This document shows, piece by piece, positions 14,392 to 20,173 of a stretch of 20,173 nucleotides of DNA. The stretch's first letter is position 1. Every line of letters begins with the position of its first letter. Position numbers and translations under genes: made by a program. Location: the NCBI GenBank assembly GCA_037138535.1, contig JBAXIG010000028.1, positions 1 to 20,173 of the forward strand, written 5' to 3'. Under the pieces are notes generated by a model, which had not been told where the DNA came from, did no database searches, and worked only from the letters and a program-made list of their open reading frames with translations. The stretch is from GCA-2737595 sp037138535. GTDB lineage: Bacteria; Actinomycetota; Actinomycetes; Nanopelagicales; Nanopelagicaceae.

Positions 14392-15729
14392 CTAGAGAAC
14401 CGGCAAGTAACGGTCGAGCTCAAAAGCAGTGACCTGGCGACGGTACTCGGCCCACTCTGCACGCTTATTGCGCAAGAAGTGGTCAAAGACGTGCTCGCCC
14501 AAAGTTTCGGCAACGAGTTCGCTCTTCTCCATGGCAGCGATTGCTTCCGCCAAGTCGGTGGGGAGCGGTGCAATACCTAGGGCACGCCGTTCGGCTGGAG
14601 TTAATGACCACACATCATCTTCGGCGCCCTCGGGAAGTTCGTACTCCATTTCGATGCCCTTGAGTCCGGCAGCCAAGATCACTGCAAACGAGAGGTATGG
14701 ATTGCAGGCTGAGTCTGGTGAACGAAGTTCGATGCGGGTGGAGTTTCCCTTGCCCGGCTTATACATAGGAACGCGCACTAAGGCACTCCGGTTGTTATGC
14801 CCCCATGAAATAAAGGCAGGAGCCTCACCCCCGCCATGTAGGCGTTTGTAAGAATTCACCCACTGATTTGTGATCGCAGTAATTTCCGGTGCATGACGGA
14901 GCAAACCTGCGATGAACGAACGACCTACTCGTGAGAGTTGGTAGGGCGCACCGGCTTCGTGGAATGCATTGCGATCACCTTCGAAGAGCGAAAGGTGAAC
15001 GTGCATTCCGGAGCCTGGATGGTCGGTAAAGGGCTTTGGCATGAACGAAGCAAATACGCCTTGCTCCAGGGCAACCTCTTTCACTACCAAACGAAATGTC
15101 ATGATGTTGTCCGCCGTTGAAAGTGCATCGGCGTAGCGAAGATCAATCTCTTGCTGACCAGGGGCTCCTTCATGATGGCTAAATTCCACGCTAATTCCCA
15201 TCGCTTCAAGCATGGTGATCGCTTGGCGACGGAAATCATGGCCCACCACATTTGGCGTGTGGTCAAAGTACCCACCTGAGTCAACCGGCACTGGAGCTTC
15301 CCCGCGCTTGGGCTTTTCTTCAAAGAGGAAGAATTCAATCTCGGGATGTGTATAGAAGGTAAATCCCATTTCAGCAGCGCGTGCAAGAGTGCGCTTCAAT
15401 ACATAGCGTGGATCTGCGTAAGAAGGATTCCCGTCGGGAAGCATGATGTCGCAGAACATACGCGCGGTGCCTGGTGCTTCTGCGCGCCAAGGCAAGATCG
15501 AAAAAGTAGACGGGTCTGGTTTTGCCAGCATGTCGGATTCATACACGCGCGCGAACCCTTCGATCGCCGAACCATCAAAACCGATGCCCTCAGCAAAGGC
15601 GCTCTCCAACTCGGCAGGAGCCACCGCAACAGACTTGAGAAAGCCAAGTACGTCGGTGAACCAGAGACGGACGAAACGGATATCGCGCTCCTCGAGGGTG
15701 CGCAGAACGAATTCCTCTTGTTTTTCCAT
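14392..15729 (-). CDS. glnA2: GlnA2-type glutamine synthetase family protein
   Basis: A 445-residue class I glutamine synthetase family enzyme. Seen: the GlnA2 N-terminus EEFVLRTLEERDIRFVRLWF, FDGSAIEGFARVYESDM (51-67), metal-binding HPEIEFFLFE with E130 and E132, GAPGQQEIDLRYADALSTAD, the GSGMHVHLS ammonium/glutamate motif, and NNRSALVRVP for ATP/phosphate binding. The NLYDLPPEE adenylylation segment is absent, so control by GlnE is not expected. GlnA2 of Streptomyces has been reported to gamma-glutamylate polyamines rather than, or as well as, ammonia; which reaction applies here is open. The ATG at 15729 is chosen because the conserved N-terminus begins there. An in-frame ATG at 15780 would overlap nadE and add 17 unrelated residues. 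The ribosome site is weak. It lies 23 bases after nadE and three before the amidotransferase. Confidence 0.93.
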   Translation of the reverse strand: MEKQEEFVLRTLEERDIRFVRLWFTDVLGFLKSVAVAPAELESAFAEGIGFDGSAIEGFARVYESDMLAKPDPSTFSILPWRAEAPGTARMFCDIMLPDGNPSYADPRYVLKRTLARAAEMGFTFYTHPEIEFFLFEEKPKRGEAPVPVDSGGYFDHTPNVVGHDFRRQAITMLEAMGISVEFSHHEGAPGQQEIDLRYADALSTADNIMTFRLVVKEVALEQGVFASFMPKPFTDHPGSGMHVHLSLFEGDRNAFHEAGAPYQLSRVGRSFIAGLLRHAPEITAITNQWVNSYKRLHGGGEAPAFISWGHNNRSALVRVPMYKPGKGNSTRIELRSPDSACNPYLSFAVILAAGLKGIEMEYELPEGAEDDVWSLTPAERRALGIAPLPTDLAEAIAAMEKSELVAETLGEHVFDHFLRNKRAEWAEYRRQVTAFELDRYLPVL

Positions 15730-15752
15730 GGGACTAGTCTGCCCCCCTTGCG

Positions 15753-17489
15753 TTACGGGCGGGTAACAATCTCCCGCCAAGCGCTAGTAATTGGCAATCT
15801 TCGATCCCGGCCGAAGGCGCGCACGCTCACTTTGGTCCCGGGCGGGTACTGGCGACGCTTATATTCAGCCCCGTCGACCATCCGCAGAATCTTCTCGATC
15901 AGGTTCGGGTCAAAGCCTTCACGCGCAATCCACTCGGCGCCAAGGTCGCCCTGCACATAGGCGTCCAGGATTCGGTCAAGGATGGGATATTCGGGAAGGG
16001 AATCTGAATCACGTTGGTCGGGGCGCAATTCTGCGCTCGGTTCTTTGGAAATAGAACTCTCCGGAATGGGAGCAGCTTCGCCGGCAGCGAGGGCCACCAC
16101 GTTGCGCCACTTCGCTAAATCCCAGACGAGAGTCTTGGGAAGGTCCTTAATCGGAGCAAAGCCACCCACTGCATCTCCATAAATCGTGGAGTATCCGACT
16201 GCGAGTTCGCTCTTATTTCCGGTAGCCAATACCAAGTGGCCTTCGGAATTTGAAAGCGCCATCAGCGACGTTCCGCGCACTCGCGCTTGCACGTTCTCTT
16301 CGGCCAATCCAACGAGCTTAAGTTCACCCACAAAGGCAGCCACCAGCGGTTCGATTTCTACCGTACGAATGTTGATACCCATATTCGCTGCGAGCGCATA
16401 CGCATCACTCTTGGAATGATCCGAGGAATACTTACTCGGTAGCGAAACTCCAAAGACACGATCTGCCCCCAGTGCATCTACCGCGATGGCCGCCACTAGC
16501 GCCGAATCAATACCGCCAGAGAGGCCGAGGATTACCGACTTAAAATTGTTCTTCTCAACATAGTCACGCAAGCCCACGACAAGTGCGCTCCACACTTCTC
16601 CGTGCACATCTAGACGCGTAGCAATTCCAGAAGGTAAAGGCTTTTCAATGGCTCGAGTTTCATCGTTTATCACGAGATCAACTGCGACAGCGCTTCGTAC
16701 TGGCAATTCAAGATCAGTCACCATCAAACCATCTTCGAATTGTGGAGCACGAGCTACCAACACACCTGCACTATCAACAATCATGCTGTCACCATCAAAG
16801 ACCAATTCGTCCTGCCCACCCGTCATATTTACATAGGCAAGAGTGCAGCCCGCTTCTCGTGCACGTCTCGAGCAGAGCGCAAGGCGAGCATCATCTTTAT
16901 CCTGCTCGTAAGGGCTTCCATTGATCACCACTAAGAGTCCGGCGTTTCGCTCCTTCACCTGCACAACTGGTCCGCCCTCTTGCCAGAGGTCTTCGCAGAT
17001 CGCTACTCCGATATCAATTCCTTTGTGGCGAAAAACCAACGATTTCTCGCCAGGGACGAAATACCGGAATTCATCAAAGACGCCATAGTTCGGCAGATGA
17101 TGCTTGGCATATGTAGCCACCACTACGCCATCATGAATGAGCGCCAACGCATTCTGCGGATTGCCTACGGGTACTCCAAGTGTTTCGGACTTCAGATTCT
17201 GCTGGTCGAGGAATCCCACGATTACTGGCAGGTCTCCGCAACCCGCGTGCTTGATGTCATCTGCGAGAGTGTGTAACTGCTCGAGGACTGCACTCTGAAA
17301 AGAGGGGCGCAGCGCTAAGTCTTCGATGGGGTATCCGGTGAGCATCATCTCCGGGAAGACCACAAGATCACTCCCCTGATCGGCGGCTTGCACTGTGTAG
17401 GCCACCACCAGAGCGGCATTTCCCGCAAGATCACCCACCCGCGGGTTCACTTGGGCCAGCGCCAGGCGGAGGTGTGCGCGAGTGGACAT
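15753..17489 (-). CDS. nadE: Glutamine-dependent NAD+ synthase
   Basis: A 578-residue two-domain enzyme that makes NAD+ from nicotinic acid adenine dinucleotide using ATP and glutamine. The N-terminal nitrilase-fold glutaminase domain (about 1-270) shows the Glu-Lys-Cys triad: E47 in VVFPEMMLTGYP, K129 in YAKHHLPNYGVFDE and C165 in GVAICEDLWQ. The C-terminal synthetase domain has the PP-loop SGGIDS (324-329) and GNKSELAVGYSTIYGD. An ammonia channel joins the domains in the family. Length is normal for this architecture. The ATG at 17489 has only a weak AGG upstream and a TAGGCT box six bases before it, suggesting a leaderless transcript. It is the first gene of the nadE-glnA2-amidotransferase run, divergent from panB. 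Confidence 0.96.
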   Translation of the reverse strand: MSTRAHLRLALAQVNPRVGDLAGNAALVVAYTVQAADQGSDLVVFPEMMLTGYPIEDLALRPSFQSAVLEQLHTLADDIKHAGCGDLPVIVGFLDQQNLKSETLGVPVGNPQNALALIHDGVVVATYAKHHLPNYGVFDEFRYFVPGEKSLVFRHKGIDIGVAICEDLWQEGGPVVQVKERNAGLLVVINGSPYEQDKDDARLALCSRRAREAGCTLAYVNMTGGQDELVFDGDSMIVDSAGVLVARAPQFEDGLMVTDLELPVRSAVAVDLVINDETRAIEKPLPSGIATRLDVHGEVWSALVVGLRDYVEKNNFKSVILGLSGGIDSALVAAIAVDALGADRVFGVSLPSKYSSDHSKSDAYALAANMGINIRTVEIEPLVAAFVGELKLVGLAEENVQARVRGTSLMALSNSEGHLVLATGNKSELAVGYSTIYGDAVGGFAPIKDLPKTLVWDLAKWRNVVALAAGEAAPIPESSISKEPSAELRPDQRDSDSLPEYPILDRILDAYVQGDLGAEWIAREGFDPNLIEKILRMVDGAEYKRRQYPPGTKVSVRAFGRDRRLPITSAWREIVTRP

Positions 17490-17495
17490 ATATAG

Positions 17496-17501
17496 AGCCT
17501 A
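17496..17501 (-). promoter_or_regulatory. Candidate -10 box for nadE
   Basis: TAGGCT in the reverse complement, six bases before the nadE ATG, so initiation would fall on the A of the start codon (leaderless). A TANNNT match only; no -35 seen. Confidence 0.4.
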
Positions 17502-17531
17502 CATAAATTGAGAGGAGTGGGATATCGCGCC

Positions 17532-17556
17532 GACTGGGCTGCCCTCCTACCCAGTC
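17532..17556. promoter_or_regulatory. Inverted repeat in the nadE-panB divergent promoter region
   Basis: GACTGGG (17532-17538) and CCCAGTC (17550-17556) are perfect seven-base arms with an 11-base centre. The right arm covers the place where the panB -35 would be. CTACCCAG at 17547-17554 is repeated directly at 17582-17589, near the predicted panB transcription start. This arrangement resembles an operator, but no regulator can be named. Confidence 0.35.
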
Positions 17557-17570
17557 ATAGCGGTGGCTGT

Positions 17571-17576
17571 TAGAAT
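17571..17576 (+). promoter_or_regulatory. Candidate -10 box for panB
   Basis: TAGAAT, one base off the TATAAT consensus, about 47 bases before the panB ATG, which leaves a leader of roughly 40 bases. No good -35 is found at 16-18 bases upstream; that position lies in an inverted repeat instead. Confidence 0.45.
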
Positions 17577-17623
17577 TAGTTCTACCCAGGGACCCCCAGA
17601 GGCCTTGAGGCGGAGGAATCAGA

Positions 17624-18448
17624 ATGAACACTTCTCTTTATGCTGGCATCTCACATAGGCGCGTCACCGTGCTCGATATTGCGGCCGCCAAAGAACGCGG
17701 TGAGAAGTGGGCGATGCTCACTTCGTATGACCAAATGACGGCAGAGATATTTGAGGAAGCTGGCATTCCGGCACTCCTTGTGGGAGATAGCGCGGCGAAC
17801 ACAGTCCTCGGCTACCAAAACACCATCGGTGTCACCGTCGATGAATTAATTCCACTTACTCGCGCGGTAGTTCGGGCAACCTCGCGGGCCATGGTGATCG
17901 CAGATCTTCCTTTCGGATCTTATGAAAGCTCTCCCACCCAGGCATTGGAGACGGCCACCCGCTTCTTCAAGGAAGCCGGCGCGCATGCTGTAAAACTTGA
18001 AGGTGGTACTCGGGTACTTCCGCAGATTGAAATGTTAGTCACCCACGGAATCCCAGTGATTGGCCATCTTGGATTAACTCCACAATCAGTCCATACACTC
18101 GGTGGATATCGCGTCCAAGGACGAGGCGGCAAAGGCGAAGAGATCATTCGCGACGCAAAGGCTATCGAGAGCGCAGGCGCTTTCGCCGTCGTTCTTGAAT
18201 TAGTGCCCAGCGATCTCGCAACTCGAATCACCTCATCCATCAGTATTCCCACCATCGGAATTGGCGCCGGCAAAAGTTGTGATGCCCAAGTTTTGGTCTG
18301 GCAAGACCTCCTCGGGTTAACGGCAAAGAGCCCGAAACTTGCCAAGAGATACCTTGAACTCCGCTCACTCATGGGCGAAGCCGTCACCGCGTGGGCCAAG
18401 GATGTTGCCACCGGAGAATTCCCAGGAGCAGACCAGACTTTCGAGTAA
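17624..18448 (+). CDS. panB: 3-methyl-2-oxobutanoate hydroxymethyltransferase
   Basis: A 274-residue ketopantoate hydroxymethyltransferase that adds a one-carbon unit from methylene-tetrahydrofolate to 2-oxoisovalerate, the first step toward pantothenate and CoA. Seen: LTSYDQMTA, LLVGDSAANTVLGY with metal ligand D55, IADLPFGSY with D94, VKLEGG with E126, GHLGLTPQSVHTLGGY, and LELVP with the probable catalytic E192. The start is clear: GGAGGA ends six bases before ATG. PanB and LeuA in this window draw on the same substrate, 2-oxoisovalerate, so leucine and CoA synthesis compete for it. The MFS gene follows after 13 bases. Confidence 0.97.
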   Translation: MNTSLYAGISHRRVTVLDIAAAKERGEKWAMLTSYDQMTAEIFEEAGIPALLVGDSAANTVLGYQNTIGVTVDELIPLTRAVVRATSRAMVIADLPFGSYESSPTQALETATRFFKEAGAHAVKLEGGTRVLPQIEMLVTHGIPVIGHLGLTPQSVHTLGGYRVQGRGGKGEEIIRDAKAIESAGAFAVVLELVPSDLATRITSSISIPTIGIGAGKSCDAQVLVWQDLLGLTAKSPKLAKRYLELRSLMGEAVTAWAKDVATGEFPGADQTFE

Positions 18449-18461
18449 GTATCCTTACCAG

Positions 18462-19745
18462 ATGCTCACCCGCCTGAGGTCTCTTGCGATCGATCTGACC
18501 CCTCTTCGAACTTCCCGAGATTTTCGAATCATCATGGTTTCTGGGCTGATCACTTTCCTCGGGTCAATGGTCACCTATGTGGCGCTTCCCTTTCAGGTAA
18601 AAGAGATCACCGGATCCTATGTAGCCGTCGGCGTTCTTGGCGCCATCGAAATTGTGCCCCTGGTTATTTTCGGTCTCTACGGCGGCACCTTGGCTGATGC
18701 CATTGATCGCAAGAAAATGATCGTCCTCATGGAGGTAGCCAGCCTCGTATTAACCACTATCTTGTTGATTAATTCACTCCTCCCCCATCCCAAACTCTGG
18801 GTGCTTTACGTGGTTGCCGGCATCTTTGCAGCGGTAGATGGCCTTGCGCGCCCCAGTCTTGATGCCATGATCCCGCGGATATTGCCGCACGATCAGATGA
18901 TGGCGGCTAGCGCTCTTCGAAGTGTGCGCTGGCAATTTGGCGCTGTCTTGGGTCCCGTTATTGGCGGAATTCTCATCACATGGAAAGGAGTTAACGCCGG
19001 ATACATTTTTGATGTGGTCACGTATGCGGTGAGCATTCTCCTGCTAATTCGACTCGCTCCATCGCCAGCTGAACATGATTCACCGGCCCCAAGTCTCTCT
19101 TCACTCATGGAAGGGGTGCGCTATGCAATGAGTCGAAAAGACCTTTTGGGCACTTATGCAGTGGATCTGGCGGCCATGTTCTTCGCCATGCCGATGGCCC
19201 TCTTTCCTTTTTTTGCCGACGAGCTCCAAGCTCCATGGGCCCTAGGTTTGCTCTACTCGTCGATGATGATCGGTTCTGTCTTGGCCACCTTTACGAGCGG
19301 GTGGACCAAGAAGATTCACCGCCATGGGCGGGCAATTCTCATCGCGGCAATTTTTTGGGGTGCAGGCATCGCTCTCGCCGGGGTCACTTCGTTTCTCCCG
19401 CTGGTTTTCTTTGGATTAATTCTTGCTGGCGGCGCAGATCAAATCAGTAGCATTTTTAGATCAACAGTGTGGAATCAGACAATTCCCGTTGAATTACGCG
19501 GAAGATTGGCCGGAATTGAACTCCTCTCATACTCGCTCGGACCATTAGGTGGTCAGACGAGGGCTGGTGTGATGGCGCAATTTAGTGGGCTTCGAACATC
19601 AATTGTGGGTGGTGGAATTCTCTGCATCGGAGCCGTTGCGGCGCTCGGTGCAGCTCTTCCTACCTTCCGAAAGTACGATGATCGCACCAATGAGTTCGCT
19701 CTTGCAGAACGAAAAAAACGGGCGCTCACTCCAGAAATAGAATAA
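18462..19745 (+). CDS. MFS transporter, EntS-like / MFS_3 family
   Basis: A 427-residue polytopic membrane protein of the major facilitator superfamily. Seen: the first membrane helix at about residues 22-45, the motif A-like loop GGTLADAIDRKKM between helices 2 and 3, a following LMEVASLVLTTILLINSLL helix, GLARPSLDAMIPRILP, and a second half with several further helices. The pattern matches the MFS_3 group, which includes the enterobactin exporter EntS and many drug or metabolite exporters. The substrate is unknown. The start at 18462 is chosen because it gives the usual short N-terminus and follows panB by 13 bases. The in-frame ATG at 18339 would overlap panB by 110 bases. No good ribosome site is present, so coupling to panB translation is likely. 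Confidence 0.88.
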   Translation: MLTRLRSLAIDLTPLRTSRDFRIIMVSGLITFLGSMVTYVALPFQVKEITGSYVAVGVLGAIEIVPLVIFGLYGGTLADAIDRKKMIVLMEVASLVLTTILLINSLLPHPKLWVLYVVAGIFAAVDGLARPSLDAMIPRILPHDQMMAASALRSVRWQFGAVLGPVIGGILITWKGVNAGYIFDVVTYAVSILLLIRLAPSPAEHDSPAPSLSSLMEGVRYAMSRKDLLGTYAVDLAAMFFAMPMALFPFFADELQAPWALGLLYSSMMIGSVLATFTSGWTKKIHRHGRAILIAAIFWGAGIALAGVTSFLPLVFFGLILAGGADQISSIFRSTVWNQTIPVELRGRLAGIELLSYSLGPLGGQTRAGVMAQFSGLRTSIVGGGILCIGAVAALGAALPTFRKYDDRTNEFALAERKKRALTPEIE

Positions 19746-19846
19746 GAAGTACGCCACCATCAAGGGCGACATTCTCCAGATAAATTAAAAAAAATCGCGA
19801 CACGACACGAACAAATAATGTCCAGGTGTTGGCTATCGAGTGAATT

Positions 19847-19859
19847 AAGTGTCACACTT
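19847..19859. promoter_or_regulatory. Palindrome AAGTGT-C-ACACTT upstream of the histone-like gene
   Basis: A perfect six-base palindrome with one central base, 51 bases before the histone-like start codon and in the 165-base gap after the MFS gene. It could be an operator or chance; no regulator is known. Confidence 0.3.
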
Positions 19860-19871
19860 TGAATGCAAAGA

Positions 19872-19890
19872 GTCCGATGACGGATCGGAC
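19872..19890. promoter_or_regulatory. Perfect 7-base inverted repeat just upstream of the histone-like ribosome site
   Basis: GTCCGAT (19872-19878), five-base loop GACGG, ATCGGAC (19884-19890). It ends nine bases before the AGGAGA ribosome site. It could form an RNA hairpin in the leader or act as a DNA operator. No T-tract follows, so it is not a typical terminator of the upstream MFS gene. Confidence 0.4.
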
Positions 19891-19910
19891 CCCTCAGACA
19901 GGAGATGCAC

Positions 19911-20173
19911 GTGGCTGCTAGCACCACGCGTAAGACCGTAGCCAAGAAGCGCCCAGCCAAGAAGGCTGCAGCGAAGAAGGCCCCGGCCAAAAAGCGCACA
20001 GCAAAGAAGCGCGCCGCTAAAAAGGCACCAGCTAAGAAGGCTGCCAAGAAGCGCGTAGCAAAGAAGCGTCCAGCCAAGAAGGCTGCCGCCAAGAAGCGCG
20101 TAGCCAAGAAGCGCCCAGCGAAGAAGGCTGCAAAGAAGCGCGTAGCCAAGAAGCGCCCAGCGAAGAAGGCTGC
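19911..20173 (+). CDS. Histone H1-like Lys/Ala/Pro/Arg-rich DNA-binding protein, N-terminal part (runs off right edge)
   Basis: Partial gene with 87 codons visible. GTG at 19911 is preceded by AGGAG with good spacing. An ATG two codons earlier (19905) is in frame but would abut the ribosome site, so GTG is preferred. An in-frame TGA at 19878-19880 excludes a longer N-terminus. The protein starts MAASTTRKTVAKKRPAKKAA and continues as KK-R/A-x-A repeats of 14-15 residues. This is the composition of eukaryotic H1 tails and of the C-terminal tail of actinobacterial HupB, but here no HU domain precedes it. Likely role: nucleoid compaction through charge-based DNA binding. The C-terminus is not seen. 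The opposite-strand open frame is an artefact of the repeat. Confidence 0.82.
   Translation, partial: MAASTTRKTVAKKRPAKKAAAKKAPAKKRTAKKRAAKKAPAKKAAKKRVAKKRPAKKAAAKKRVAKKRPAKKAAKKRVAKKRPAKKA
20046..20173. repeat. Tandem repeat in the histone-like gene, 45- and 42-base units
   Basis: Three back-to-back units: 20046-20090 (45 bases), 20091-20132 (42 bases) and 20133-20173 (41 of 42 bases, cut by the edge). The last two are identical over the visible part. Each encodes KKRVAKKRPAKKAA, with one extra Ala codon in the first. Codon use drifts between earlier units (AAA/AAG, CGT/CGC), while the last two are the same, which suggests recent duplication or gene conversion. Confidence 0.9.

Noticed and set aside
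18339..18461. Longer N-terminus for the MFS transporter, overlapping panB
   Set aside because: It would overlap panB by 110 bases and add a hydrophilic tail with no family match; the ATG at 18462 gives the usual short N-terminus.
19760..20149. Minus-strand open frame of 129 codons with Phe/Leu/Ala repeats resembling membrane segments
   Set aside because: Antisense of the Lys/Ala codon repeats of the histone-like gene; the plus strand has the ribosome site and the known composition.

Overview
The window reads as chromosomal core sequence of an actinobacterium. The gene order prfB-ftsE-ftsX-(S41 protease)-smpB, the block leuA-recO-uppS, the GuaB1-type CBS-containing IMPDH homologue, the GlnA2-type glutamine synthetase near nadE and panB, and a Lys/Ala/Pro-rich histone-like protein all fit Actinomycetota. 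Intergenic gaps are very short, base composition is not strongly GC-rich, and several starts look leaderless. This suggests a streamlined, possibly aquatic lineage such as Nanopelagicales, but that placement is inference only. No mobile element, phage, CRISPR array, tRNA or rRNA was seen, and no gene-free stretch exceeds 300 bases.

Layout. (1) 1-313, minus strand: N-terminus of a Pro/Gln/Gly-rich repeat protein running off the left edge. (2) 481-3494, plus strand: dienelactone hydrolase, beta-lactamase-fold serine hydrolase and DsbA/FrnE-like oxidoreductase, with 8 and 12 bp gaps, a likely operon. (3) 3554-4987, minus: guaB1, convergent with the operon and probably read from its own leaderless promoter. 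(4) 5052-9452, minus: prfB, ftsE, ftsX, S41 protease and smpB, covering translation termination, divisome/cell-wall control, periplasmic proteolysis and ribosome rescue. (5) 9457-10280, minus: two overlapping small TadE/TadG-like pseudopilins without other Tad genes nearby. (6) 10338-13565, minus: leuA, recO, uppS. LeuA is preceded by a 14-codon leader peptide with three consecutive Leu codons and an RNA structure that can mask the leuA Shine-Dalgarno. (7) 13684-17489, minus: nadE, glnA2 and a class I glutamine amidotransferase. (8) 17624-19745, plus: panB and an MFS exporter, divergent from nadE. (9) 19911-20173, plus: start of an HU-less histone H1-like protein made of Lys-rich 14-residue repeats, running off the right edge.

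Most of this is conserved housekeeping DNA, and I do not see a clearly new multi-gene system. The best second looks are the leuA leader with its candidate pseudoknot (it resembles the LEU element known upstream of actinobacterial leuA), the glnA2-amidotransferase pair, the orphan pseudopilin pair, and the HU-less histone-like gene. Both window edges fall inside near-perfect 42-base tandem repeats, so the window may be a contig that broke at repeats.
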